Shown piece after piece: positions 21,511 to 32,699 of a stretch of DNA of 64,000 bases. Under the pieces are notes generated by a model. The model was not told the DNA's origin. It ran no database searches and saw nothing but the letters and a program-made list of their open reading frames with translations. The stretch covers positions 124,001 to 188,000 of the forward strand of contig NHNW01000050.1 of NCBI GenBank assembly GCA_002786025.1, in the 5' to 3' direction. Every line of letters begins with the position of its first letter. Within the stretch, counting starts at the first letter, position 1. The stretch comes from Zasmidium citrigriseum (lineage: Eukaryota > Ascomycota > Dothideomycetes > Mycosphaerellales > Mycosphaerellaceae). Made by a program: the position numbers and the translations under genes.

Positions 21511-21540
21511 ATTCCACTTTGAGCGGAAGAGCGAGCACGG
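21511..21540. repeat. solitary TIR-like sequence
   Basis: ATTCCACTTTGAGCGGAAGA matches the right-hand inverted end of the mariner/MITE family in this window, but I found no matching left end within a few hundred bases and no flanking TA at the expected place. Probably a remnant of an old copy. Confidence 0.4.
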
Positions 21541-21669
21541 CTTCTGGATGAACCAGTCTGCAACAACGACGGCGATGATCAGTCCAAGCATTTGAAGCAG
21601 CGACAACTTTGGAAGACGAATATGTGCATTCGAATCTTGCACCAATGGGCGGCAATCTACTCCACGACA

Positions 21670-22598
21670 TCAGTCGTAATCCTTGATGACAGCACCCTTC
21701 TGCTTCTCGGGATCCGTGGCCTCCATGATCTGCCTCATCTCATCATCGCAGAACTCCGGAATCCCCCTCACATATACATTCTGCTTGTTGATCTCCACGG
21801 CCAAGCCGTACATCTTCTCTTTGGAGTATTTTGCGCCGAACCCGTCAACGAGATCTTCTTTGCCATCGACCAGGTGCAGAACAGTCTTCGAGATCATCTC
21901 TGCAGGCGTGAACAAGCCCGGTGGGAAACCAGCCCAACCGCCTTCGCCTGTCAAGTTGGTCTCGACAATACCTGGGCATATGATGTTCACTCGGATGCCT
22001 TCCAACGCCATCTTGTTCGCAATCGCGCGTCCAAAGCCCAGCACACCATGTTTGGCTGCGGTGTACATGGGACTGTAGTGGCTTGGATACAACGATCCAC
22101 AACTCGCCGTCAGCACCAGACTCGCCCCCTGGCCTTTATGCGTTGACTCGCGGAAGTAATGTTGTGCCAGGTAGCAAGTCTGCACCAGACCCTTCAAATC
22201 CACATCAATCGACTTCATATCCGGAGGAGGCGGAGGCGATGTCTTTTGCTTCTTGTAGAAGTCCTGCGACTCGATGATCCCGGCATTAGCGAAGACGAAG
22301 TCGATGTGCGAATTCGATGATGTGAAGATCGTGTGGAAGACGGTCGACAGTTCCTCGTAGTTTGTCACGTCGGCTTTGTGGGAGGTTATGTTGGAGGATG
22401 AGGCGGCGACTTCGGTCAGGCGTTTCTCGCTGACGTCGAGGACGTGGACGTTCCAGTTGGGTCGGGTGGCGAGGGTTTGGACGACTGTGAGGCCCATTCC
22501 ACTGGCTTGAAAAGGTGTCAGCGATTTGGATGTCGTGCTTGGAGGACAGGGCACTTACCACCGCCAGTAACGATGGCTACTTTGCGTTCGCCCGTCAT
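21670..22598 (-). CDS. short-chain dehydrogenase/reductase (SDR 2)
   Basis: Exons 22598-22559 and 22505-21670 (53-nt intron) encode 291 residues. The 13-codon first exon plus the junction codon builds TGGASGMG, the cofactor motif. Further marks are FANAGII, the catalytic Ser region LTASCGS, and YTAAK (Tyr-X3-Lys). Like SDR 1 it belongs to the 15-hydroxyprostaglandin-dehydrogenase-like classical SDRs, and its first intron interrupts the same motif (one nucleotide out of phase), but the two proteins are otherwise clearly diverged, so they are not a recent duplication. Substrate unknown. Confidence 0.85.
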
Positions 22599-23781
22599 CT
22601 TGGCCTGTCTGGAGATTGGATGATCTGGCAGAGATGCCTTCGTGGAGTGTGAACGTTGGCCATAACGAGCCAAACTGGTCGACGCCAAACACCTGGAGGG
22701 GTACGCGGAGCCGTGATCTCTGGTCGTGCCGAAGAAGAGGGAGCGGGTAGATCGTCGACAAGCTGGTGCTCTGTACCCTTGCAATCCCGAGAATCGGACG
22801 GACCTCAATGATCGACACTGGCCGTGCCACAAGATTACGGCAGCCTCGCCTGACATCAGACGAGCTCGTTCGCCTGCCAAGGACCACACGTGCTTGCGTT
22901 GCAGAGAAAAACAGCCAAGCCTTTGCCACCTCTTGTCAATATCTGTGCGGAGCGCTATCCGAATAGCTTGAGAAGTAGCTGGGAAATGGCTCCTTCAGTG
23001 CAGGCGACAACTCCTTCAGTGCAAGCGACATGATGAAGGACGGGACATCTTATGAACGACGGATCTCGGCGAGAACACTCGCCACTGTGCAACGCATCGC
23101 CATCATGGGACTCGAGCTGTCAGTTCTCACAGCGAGAGAACGACCGGAGACTCCACGCTTGCAACAAGATGAATTTCTTTTTCTGGTCATGAAGAAAAAA
23201 CGGCTTCACAGCCTGTGGAGTTCTACCCCGGCAAGTGACTATCGGCAATAGCAAGGGATATCGTCCACTTAAGCTGCGTTCGCGGCCTGTCACTCCACGT
23301 GCCGACTTCGGTATACCAGGATACCTCAACGGTCCGCCAGGCCACCCGCACGCCGGTCGACTTCACGCATTCAGTCCTGCGTCCGCGACGCGAATCGAGC
23401 AGGAGGCAACGCACGCAGGAGCCCAACTGCATCGTCATGGCGAGGACTAACTCCAACACCGCCAGCATGTTTAGCCGTTTCAACTTATCGGTTTTCTGGC
23501 CTCGCCCGAACGATTGGCTCCCTCGCGATTAGCGACCTTGTTCCTGGACATCCTGATCGGGATGCGGTCGTAAACCCGGTGGAAGGGAGGTGTGAGACAT
23601 CGACATGGCCTTTTTGGGGAGGGGGAAGAATTTGATACTTTTCCGTCTCCTGTTCTCTTCTATGTGAGAGGTCTTATCGCTTCTTGTACTGGCCGCTTCA
23701 CTGCGTTTCTGGTATTTGAGGTCTTCTCGACCCTCTTGACCGCATTTCCAAGCTGGACTGGACGATCGCAACACCGCCGAA
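22599..23781. other. divergent intergenic region (SDR 2 / rhodopsin-domain gene)
   Basis: 1.18 kb with no convincing gene. It includes a two-unit tandem repeat listed separately. The right half before the ATG at 23782 is pyrimidine-rich, as fungal promoters and leaders often are. Confidence 0.5.
22990..23030. repeat. two-copy tandem repeat, 21-bp period
   Basis: CTCCTTCAGTGCAGGCGACA at 22990-23009 and again at 23011-23030 with one difference (G to A at the 14th base). Confidence 0.75.
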
Positions 23782-25280
23782 ATGTCTGCCACGGCGCTTT
23801 TCCCGGAGGTTTTCACTGAGTACGGAATCTCAATGTGTACTCACTTCCTGCGATTCTATGCCAGATGGAAGCTGTTCGGGTTCAAGAACTTTGATATCGG
23901 CGATGCGTTTGCTGGGCTGGCCATGATCTTCTACACACTGGAGACCGTGGGAATATACCTACTCAGTGCGTCTGTCCTCCTTCTTCCGGTCAGACTGGCA
24001 GATCATGTCTCTCCCCCAGATGCGTATGAGTCTGAGCTCCTGAGGAGGGTTTCCGCATCTCAATCCTCAGCAGCACTATTCGGAAACGCCAAGGGGAGAT
24101 ACACTTTCCAGTTTGACCGGAGGCTGGACCTGTAACCCTGTCTATGTTGGTTGCTGACATCTTTTCAGCAAACTTCGGGAACAACATAGGTTTGGACGAA
24201 GTTAGCGCTATGGAGGTGCCAGACAGCCAGGTGCCTGATCTGATCATGGGATCGAAGTTGGCGTAAGTCTTGCTTTGAAGATGATGTGCTGGCTACAAGG
24301 CTGACTTCTTTCAGATTCATGAATTGGATGTGGTACATCAGCCTTATTTGGTGCCTCAAAGGTGTTCTGCTCACCATTTATGTGAAGCTCGGGCAGGTTT
24401 TGATCTTGACAGAACTTTCGATCAGGAGGCTAACAGCTTCCAGGACCGGCGTCGCGAGACAAGAGCTTCTGGTGAAATTCATGTGCATCTTCACTTTCGC
24501 AACCTGGCTGGCCTGCATTTTGACTCATACGCTGATTTGTATCCCTACTCACAAGAGCTGGCAAATCAAGCCATATGCTGGCGGTGAGTCGTGCATTCAA
24601 ACCTTCTGATGCCTGTGTGCTTTGCTAATGACATCTTAGACAACTGCACTGTCCGCAAACCAAACTACATCGTCATTGCGGTCCTGAACAGCATAACTGA
24701 TATGCTCATCATCATGGTTCCCATGCCACTGTTGTTCAGGGTCAAGGTGCCATGGAGACAGAAGATTGCACTCATCTTGCTATTCTCGCTGGGATTTTTC
24801 GTCATCGTCGCGACCATCCTTCGAGCATACTACTCCCTCAAGTCCCTCAACACACTCATGATCGCCTTGGGTTGGGCCAGCCGAGAGACATTCGTCGCGA
24901 CCATTGTCGCCTGCGCACCCGGAATCAAGCCTCTCTTCAGCAACCAGCGATGGAAATGGGGCACATCTGACCACTCCGGAAACAAATCGTCGACCAGCAA
25001 GTACTACCACTACGGTCTCTCGGGAAAGGGTACTAGCAGCAACGCTGACCCCAACATCCACGTCTCGCGATCGGTCGACGTTTACACAGAGCACGGAAAA
25101 GCTCATCCGTACGATTTCGAGATGGGAAAGTGGAGAGGAAACCGGCCAGCGAGTTCGACAGAGAGCGACGAAAGAGTCATGATCGGTGAAGAGCAGAGCG
25201 AGAACAAAGCAGACGCCGACAGCAGAAGTGGCACACTCTTTTCGACAGAACATGTGGTGAAGCCCAAGCCACATGTATAG
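23782..25280 (+). CDS. fungal rhodopsin-domain integral membrane protein (PTH11/SAT4-like)
   Basis: Preferred exons: 23782-23965, 24169-24262, 24315-24392, 24444-24583, 24640-25280, giving 378 residues. The first intron is long (203 nt). The third is a 51-nt segment with a GC donor, CTAAC branch site and AG acceptor; left in, it adds 17 unusual residues between transmembrane segments without breaking the frame, so the alternative is a 395-residue protein. The body has about seven hydrophobic segments (IGDAFAGLAMIFYTLETVGI, NWMWYISLIWCLKGVLL, FATWLACILTHTLICI, ITDMLIIMVPMPLLF, IALILLFSLGFFVIVATIL among them) and a hydrophilic C-terminal tail of about 110 residues. The family is large in plant-associated fungi and thought to sense surface or chemical cues, but most members are uncharacterised. 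Confidence 0.78.
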
Positions 25281-25932
25281 ACACAAAGAGATCACAGCCT
25301 TGCGCCAAGCAGAGAGCAAGTAATGACAGCCAACAATTGTACGATACCAATGACATTCTGACGCCCAATGCCACGGAAGACTTTCCTTTCACGCGCGATT
25401 GCAACCCTGCGGCTAAGCAGAGGGCTTGCAAAGTGACCGACCCGCACGAATTGCACCGGGACGGTTGGAAAACCGCTGGTCTTGCACGTGGGTGGAGCCT
25501 TCATCCAACTGCTCACCCCTGCTCTCGGTGGAGTTCCCTCAGAATCCTCCAGTCTGGGGTGCCTGGTCTCTTCCCGGGTCCCACCCGACCCCTACTAGAT
25601 CGTGGAACGGTTCGAGGGACCGCAGCACTGTGCTCCCTGGCAACACAGCTCCCGCTCGCCGCCCTTGCAGACATCGAACCGACACTGCAAGTTGACTGGC
25701 TTGGTTTCACAACTCTCCGCTTAAGCAATGGCGAGTCAGTCTTTTTCACCTGCGGCTAAAGGCTTGGTGGGCAGGTGTGTTGTGCGAGAGAGGGCCGATA
25801 CCGACGTGATTGGGGCATGAGGAGAAGGACCTGACTTCTCCGTTTTACGACTTGTCTCTCGAGACGCTCGTTTCTCTTCCCTTCTTCTGTCTCCATCGCT
25901 TTCTCTTGGGGATTGCGATCAATCGAGTTGAC
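25281..25932. other. intergenic region, no gene seen
   Basis: About 650 bp between two same-strand genes; short overlapping frames only. The last 100 bp before the transporter ATG are pyrimidine-rich (CTTTCTCTTGG-like), consistent with a leader. Confidence 0.5.
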
Positions 25933-27895
25933 ATGGCTACCAAAGTCGATACGCCACCGAACGACGGCCCTGTCCCGAGCAAGGGCGTCGTCGATGATTC
26001 GGAGCCCAATGGAAACAGCAGCCTCGAAAAGCAACCTGATGCGAGCGCTGGCACGCCGACCAACGAAAAGTTCGACGATGGAGCCGAGCCCGTCGTCACC
26101 TTGAAGACCTGGATCGTCTGTGTTGTACGTGCTCCCACAATCTATCGCATCTGATCGAAAATCTTCATTGCGCCATCCTAACCCAAGGTTCGAATAGATT
26201 CTCTCCATCGGGTATGGACTCTCCTTCTGGGCGGTTCCCGTCGTCTCAGCCATCGGTACCTCAGTCTCTGCAGATCTGGGGGATCCGACGGCCTACAACT
26301 GGTACGTCCCTGCGTGGACCATCGCCATCACCGTCTCCTTCACATGGTTCGGTCCGCTCACGGACACGCTCGGACGACGTTGGTTCCTTGTGCTGGGGAA
26401 CCTTGTCACTTTCTTTGGACACTTGATCGTGGCGAGTGCGAAATACAACAAGTCAAATGGAGCTTCGCAGATTACTGCTGGATTGGCTATTATTGGATTT
26501 GGTGGAGCCAACTGCCAGATGGCTGCGTTCAGTTTGCCTGAGCTGCTGCCCAACAAGTGGAGACATATTGGTGTCGTATTCGCGGATTTGGTCGTCTACA
26601 TCACTGTGATCGTGGCTCCAGTGACAGGGCGATTCGGACTTCAATACGACAACTGGGAGGTAAGATCGTCATACGTTGCAAAGGGGGCATGCGAGACTTG
26701 ATGCTAACGATTGAACGCAGTGGAACTTCTGGGGCCTGGCCATCTTCCAGTTCTTGTCCTTCCTCGGCCTCCTTCTGCTCTACTTCCCGCCAGCCCACCC
26801 AGCCGGCAAGCCTCTCAATGAAGTGGTCAAGAAGATCGATTATGTCGGAGCCGTCCTCTTCGGAGCCGGAGCAACGCTTGCTCTCATGGGTATTGTCTGG
26901 GCAGGAATGTATGACTCCAGCAACCCTCACGTCGTCGCAACTCTCGTCGTTGGCTTCGTCTTGGTCGCAGTCTTTGCTCTGTGGGAGCACTTCGCCAAAT
27001 TGGAATACCCCCTGACACCAACCCACATCTTCACTTCGTCCAAGGGCCGGGACTTCACCGCGCCCGCAATCGCGCTCGGAGTCGTCAACATGTTCTACTA
27101 CTCGAGCAGTATCCTCTGGCCAACCATGATCACCAGATTCTACACCAATGGTGGCACAGAATGGAGAGAGGCAGTCATCCTGTCCTTGCCTCAGGGCTTC
27201 GCCATCTTGACAGGTGCCATGGGCCTGACTTTCTTCGGTGGTAAGATCAAGAACTGGCAGTGGCAGTTGACGGGCTCTTCGTTCATCATGGTGCTTTTCG
27301 GGTCTCTGCTGGGAATGGTCACCCCAACTAACAAAGGTACAATGATCGCGTTCTTGTTTCTATCCCAGGCTGGATTTGGATGGGGTCTCTATCTCGCCAT
27401 TGCGGTCACCCAGATGGGCGTCGAGCACAAGGATCTTGGTATTGCGGGCGGTGTATCGGGAACGTTCCGTTACGCTGCTGGTGCCAGTAAGTAAAATCAA
27501 TGCACTTTTCTTGATCGAAGCTGACGAATTTGACAGTTGGAACCACAATCTACAACACCGTCTTCAACAAGGAGCTCACCTCCGCCACGACGAGCAAAGT
27601 CACCAAGGCTGTGCTCGAAGCCGGCCTGCCCCAAGACCAAGTCGCCCAGTTGCTGTCCGTTGTCAGCACGACCGAGATCTCGTCATACCCAGCTCGCATT
27701 GCTCAAGCGGCGAATGCGGCTCTCGACGATGCCTACTGCCATGCCATCTTCGTCGTCGCCATGGTCTCAATGGCATTTGGTATCATCGGTCTGATCGCCT
27801 GTGCATGCTGCAAAGACGTCGACCACAAGATGAACAACCAGATCGAGGTCTACCTCGAGAACGACCGTCTGGCGGACAGGAACAAGTACCACTAG
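25933..27895 (+). CDS. MFS efflux transporter, TRI12-like family
   Basis: Exons 25933-26124, 26198-26659, 26721-27486 and 27537-27895 encode 592 residues, the size of 14-helix MFS pumps. A 60-residue hydrophilic N-terminus precedes the first helix. The loop 2-3 signature appears as GPLTDTLGRRWFL, then LPELLPNKWRHIGVVFADL and KPLNEVVKKIDYVGAVLFGA, characteristic of the TRI12/siderophore-type group (Pfam PF06609). The large loop before the last helix (SATTSKVTKAVLEAG) is also typical. Members export trichothecenes, other metabolites or drugs, or move siderophores; the cargo here cannot be read from sequence. It is followed on the same strand by a Zn2Cys6 factor, a common arrangement for regulated transporters. 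Confidence 0.85.
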
Positions 27896-28567
27896 TGGCG
27901 TGCGAAACATCCATGAATGAAAAGCAAAGCACATTGAAAAGTTGATGACGATACCCTTTTCTAGAGTTAGATTGAGATCGATAGAGAATGCAAGTGTGAA
28001 TATGAAACGTCTATCCTCCTTCTACCAACACTGGCAGATTGACTTTCTCCGAGCGAGCACACGACTCCAGGCTCTCGAAGGGCCCGCTAGACTGCTGGTC
28101 ACTGGCGACAGATCCGGGCACAGCTGGGACACCCTTTGCTTCCAACACCAGCCTTTCTTCCGTACATCAAACTCGCTCCGTCTCTAATCCCGCCGACATA
28201 TTGCATGCAACTACACTCGGTACTCGGATCCTTCCCACTCCGGCTTCTTGTCTTCAGTCGATTTGCTCTTCACCCGAACGATGGCGTCCTGGGCAGACTG
28301 GATGAGGCTCGTCGTCGAGTTCAAATTGGTGCTTGCATTGGTCCAAAAATCTATGGCGCTTGACGATTGGGACTCTGACGAGGCTGTTGAGCTCAGTCGC
28401 CCAGTCCCTGCATACGATGGTGAAGGTCGTTCGTTTCGAGTCGGTACATGCGTAAGGCTGCAATTGAATGGCATTGTGGCGGGTCGAAGTGATTCTCGAA
28501 TTTGACTATTTAGAAGAAAGTACAGATGACACTGTTCTTAGTGTCTCTTCTCCCAACCATACACAGC
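27896..28567. other. intergenic region, promoter of the Zn2Cys6 gene
   Basis: About 670 bp. An in-frame ATG at 28526 lies 14 codons upstream of my chosen start for the next gene. No other gene or repeat recognised. Confidence 0.45.
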
Positions 28568-31130
28568 ATGTTCTATGCTTCCAACTCGCGAAATGCTCCC
28601 GTTCCAGTTGCTTGTCGTCGTCGAGGCATACTCTCGGCGCTCGGCATAGATCATCCCGATCAGTCACGGAATGAAAGTCCTAAAGAAGAAGGTCACTCCG
28701 AGCTCCGTCGTCACTTCCCTCCTAACAACAGCAACAACGACGCCGTGACTGGCGGAACCATTGAGCATGCCATCAACACGACAAACGATGACGAACACAA
28801 TCCTCCAGCTGAAGTCTCCTCTACCTCTCGAGAAGGCTCTTATCTGGGAGGCAGCTTCTATACCCCCGAGCAAAGTTCATTCCGCGAAGCACCCACCAAA
28901 ATGTCCGCCGGATTGAGTCGACGGAATGGCAAGGCTGCCTCGTGCGAGCCATGCCGCAAAGCTAAGATCAGATGCGACCACCAGAAGCCTTGTTCCCGGT
29001 GTCAGACGAGAGGATTGGCGGCAAGGTGTATCTACCATCCTGCGCCGCTGACTCGGCCGCGTGCTGGCCAGATCCTGGACCTGGGACCCAACTCGTACGA
29101 ATGGAATGGTAGTAGCGGCCCTTCGGATCCCAGTCGCAGCTCAAGGAGCCATGTTGTAGTCACTCCAGTCAGATGGTCGAGCGAGGGCGTGGCTTTTCGG
29201 GAAACGCAGCCCTCTGGAACCATTGCCACCTATCGTAACTGGCAGGAGGCGCCTCATCTTCTGGATATCAGGCCCGGAGATCCCACAGAGCTGAAGAATC
29301 TACAGACCGTCAAACACGTCCTTTCACAGTTACAACACTGGGACCTTTTGGAACACGTGCTGCACGAATATGGCCAACACGCACAAGCTATCCTTGTAGC
29401 TAGCCCAATCATTCAAGCCCTCATGGTGGCACTTCGCAGCACGTACGACTCCCTGGCCGCAGAGAATTTCAGATCTGGCGATAACTCCAGTCTTACTCGT
29501 TTGGCTGAGTTAGTATTGTCCAATGGCTCGAAGGCTGTGCGATATCCGGATGAGTTAGACGTTGACACGTTCATATCGCTTTACACTGGAGACAACTTAC
29601 GACTGGAGACCATAGGTTTGATCTATGTCATTGCAGTCCGAGCTTTTCTCCTTGGCCTGACGGGCGAAGACCATAGACGGGAAGACTTTGTGCATGAGAT
29701 GTGCAGCAGCAGCTTCGCCTGCCTGCGTCTGTCACGGGAGCTCACGACCGAGATCAATGAGATGCAAGCTTTTCTACGCTTTGAAGACCTTCGACGTACA
29801 TCCGTGACAGAAGGCGATGCAAGTAAGCTAAGCGATAGTCAACTATACAAATCAGCACTAATCGAATAATAGCACCGGGGCTCTGGCGGAAGTTGGGCGA
29901 AGCCATCACAGACATCTACGCCGCAGGCATCCACCGCGAACAAGGTAACGCCAAGCTGCCATTCTTCCTAGCCGAATGCCGCAGAAAGGTCTTTGCCCAT
30001 CTTTTCCGGAGCGACAAGTTCATTTCCACCCTCATGGAATTACCGCCACGCATGTTACGTCGATTCTGTGACGTTCGGCTGCCATTGAACTTGACCGACG
30101 AGGAGCTACTGGCGGCTTCGAGCGAAGAAGAAGCACGACAGACGCTAACACCCGATGGATGGAACATTCACAACGTTCATATGCCTACTACTTGGACCCG
30201 TGTACGTTTCATGCTGGCTGAGATGCAGGAGGAGATCCTTGATCATCGCTCTCGACCTATCGATGCGGGAACAGGAGCTAGACTTCAGTGAGAACATCGA
30301 CCACAAGATTGACACTCCGAGCTGACCGATGCGTAGCGACCTTCTTGATCGTCTATACAAACGTTGGGATTCTCTGCCGGAGCACACTCATTACAGCCCC
30401 GAGTGCTGGAACAACGGGACATCCATGCCAATCTGTCTGATGCTGAGCACGGTAAGACAGGCTTTCTTCCAAGGCATCTTTACCATCTACCGAGCGCTTG
30501 AACCAATCGAACCGGACTGTTCATCCGAAGTGTTGACGCTGTCCATGCATATCATTTCGGTTGTGCACGACGTTGGACGGCACCTCAATCGTGCTATATT
30601 CCTGCGATACGATTTCCCTTATGTTGTGAGTGACCATGCCAGCAACTCCAATCCTGAGTTGTACTAACGGCGCGCAGGTCCTCTGCTACGGCCTACCTGC
30701 GGCCGCTCGCCTAGTCAATGCCTTGTTGGAACATGCCCGAAGCAAGAGCGCCCAGTCACTTCCTGATGGATTCAACCGCTCATATATCATCCGCCAGCTA
30801 TCAGTCTTTATCTCACATCTCGAGAGCATCTACAATCCAGGCGATGCCAACTACACCGTCTGCATGAATGCCGCCAAGGCCATCTCCCGCACCCTTGACG
30901 AAGCATTGGACATCTCCGCCGCTCAAGGTAGTTCTGCGACGTTCAGCATGCCACAGACTCCAGTATCGTCGAACAACGTCGATGGCATTGCCTTGGGGCC
31001 GAGTATGCCGGTCATGAATGGCATGGACATCGACATGCTCTCGACCAACGGTCTAGATGGCTTCGACTTCGCAACCTGGATGAAAGACATCGACTGGACC
31101 GGGACAGGTGGCGAATGGAGCAATCTATGA
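28568..31130 (+). CDS. Zn(II)2Cys6 transcription factor
   Basis: Exons 28568-29822, 29873-30287, 30337-30625 and 30678-31130 encode 803 residues. The binuclear cluster is complete: Cys 126, 129, 136, 142, 145 and 154 (CX2CX6CX5CX2CX8C), in the context SRRNGKAASCEPCRKAK, followed by YHPAPLTRPR as in many members of this group. A fungal-TF middle homology region follows (about 260-700), and the C-terminus is acidic (FATWMKDIDWTG), possibly an activation segment. I chose the ATG of MFYASNSRN because related proteins carry a similar 110-residue leader; starts at 28526 or 28901 are possible. Position behind the TRI12-like pump suggests it may regulate the pump or the neighbouring oxidoreductases; that is inference. 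Confidence 0.85.
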
Positions 31131-31313
31131 TATGGCATCTATATGCTACCTTTTGGAGATTCGATCACCCTGGGATATATGCATAGCGATCCACAGCTTC
31201 TTCTTCACAAAGGCCGAAGCGTGGTATACACCAGACCGACTGCACTTCCAAAGCACCTCGAATCCACTTCTTTCTCCATGCCCCTCCTCCCACCCCATCG
31301 GATCCGCCTGCAT

Positions 31314-31706
31314 TTAGATCTGGCCAACACACTTCGGCTCCTCAATACTCGGAATCGGACCCTCGGCGGGATAGCAGGCGCCATCAACCTCGCCACAGGC
31401 GTTGCGGGAGTACTCGCAGATCTCCTTCTTGCCCGCGACGCCGTTGCAGGCGGGGACTTGGAAATCCTGCCGCGCGACCTCGCAGATGTTCCAGCAGCCG
31501 CCGTACATGCTTCACACCAAAGTCAGTCTGGGTGGTATTTCAATGAAGCGAACCTTTGGGAGAGCTTCGACGTACTTGCCGCACTCGTTGGCCCGGTCGA
31601 TGCAGAAGTTGCATTCGTTGCCGTTGCCCTTGGCGACGGTGAGCGGGTTGGCGAGGACGAGGCCAAGGAGGGCAGAGGAGAGGAAGAAGGTCTTGAGGCC
31701 GAACAT
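31314..31706 (-). CDS. small secreted cysteine-rich protein 1 (tandem paralogue)
   Basis: Exons 31706-31576 and 31509-31314 (66-nt intron) encode 108 residues. A signal peptide is evident (MFGLKTFFLSSALLGLVLA, cleavage probably before NP). The mature part has ten cysteines spaced C-2-C-6-C-6-C-3-C-11-C-9-C-6-C-6-C-14-C, identical to its neighbour at 32323-32699. The intron falls at the same codon in both genes, just before MYGGCW, and the second exons are the same length (196 nt). I do not recognise a named family. Small size, secretion and even cysteine number are features of apoplastic effectors or of secreted antimicrobial or surface proteins, but function is unknown. Confidence 0.85.
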
Positions 31707-31814
31707 CTTTGAGAATGGACCACAGGTTGGCGGATTTCTGGTTGCTTGGTTGCTTGGTTGGTTGGGTGGGTACTGTGCTGGAGGTTGGATAGCCATGGAG
31801 CGAAACCCCCTCCC

Positions 31815-31820
31815 TTTATA
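31815..31820 (-). promoter_or_regulatory. TATA box of secreted protein 1
   Basis: On the minus strand TATAAAGGGAGG lies about 110 bp upstream of the ATG. ATCATATG occurs 6 bp further upstream (31827-31834; read on the plus strand) and is also found upstream of the paralogue's TATA box. Confidence 0.5.
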
Positions 31821-32322
31821 CATGATATCATATGCCTCACCTGAGGAATGACCACAGATCTCCCCTCTTGGCACCATTCTCGTATAATCGGTTTTCAGAC
31901 TTTGGCTTTCGCCGTCATCACGGAAGTTCGTCTTGGCTTTGCTATCATTCCAGAAGGCCTGACTGGACAGGAAAGACCCACCATGATAGCCTCGTCCTTC
32001 CGCTCAAACTGGAAAATGGTCTTCCCCATCCCCTGGACGAAGAGTTAAGTCCTAGCTCCTGAACGGCTTGTCACAGCCTTGCGACGGTGTTGGGGAGGAT
32101 CCGTGAAAAAGGAACGAAATACCGAGCATGCAACTTGTTCTCCTGTACACCAACCCATTGCAGACAAAAATCCGATTTCGCACCCTGGATGGATGAAAAG
32201 AAATACCGACTGGAGAGACATAGGCCGGCAAAACGAACGAATTCATTGTACAACGATGACATCCTGCACCCAACTCTCCAGCCCATTTATGCTCGTACAC
32301 CCAACACCGCTTCCCACCAATC

Positions 32323-32699
32323 CTAATCAATCCTCACACAATTCGGATCCGACCACCCGGGAATTGGTCCCTCAGGAGGATAACACCCCCCAATAACATT
32401 CCCGCACTCGCTCTCAAAGTACTCGCAGATTTCCTTCTTCTCCTTCTGGCCCTTGCAAGCGGGGACGGTAACTTCGTGTTGGCGTTCGGCGCAGTAGTCC
32501 CAGCAGCCGCCGTACATACTATCAAGCACGAACATGTCAGTCAAAGGTATGGACGAGGGGGACGTGGCGAGACTTACTTCCCACAATCATTCACCATATC
32601 AACACAGATGCGACACTCGCCTTGGCGTTTCTCGAGCGGGTTGGCAAGGGCGAAGCCCAGCAGAGTGGTCGTGAAGAGAAGAGTCTTGAGGCCGAACAT
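32323..32699 (-). CDS. small secreted cysteine-rich protein 2 (tandem paralogue)
   Basis: Exons 32699-32578 and 32518-32323 (59-nt intron) encode 105 residues. The signal peptide MFGLKTLLFTTTLLGFALA is near-identical in its first six residues to paralogue 1; it is followed by NPLEKRQ, whose Lys-Arg looks like a Kex2 processing site absent from paralogue 1. All ten cysteines keep the same spacing (see paralogue 1), and conserved blocks include CGNMYGGCW, KKEICEY and GPIP. Identity between the two mature proteins is only moderate, so the duplication is not recent or the pair is evolving fast. Function unknown; candidate effector or defence protein. Confidence 0.85.

Larger units (their letters stand above)
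20725..21669. other. repeat-bearing intergenic region
   Basis: About 0.95 kb between SDR 1 and SDR 2 (same strand). It contains MITE copy A, a short inverted repeat (GTGCCAC / GTGGCAC at 20958-20980), an (ACG)n stretch and a lone TIR-like end, all listed separately. Open frames here, including one with a Val-run created by the (ACG)n tract, look accidental. Confidence 0.5.

Noticed and set aside
19764..22598. SDR 1 and SDR 2 as a recent tandem duplication.
   Set aside because: Although same strand, same superfamily and with an intron in the same motif, their sequences differ throughout and the intron phases differ.
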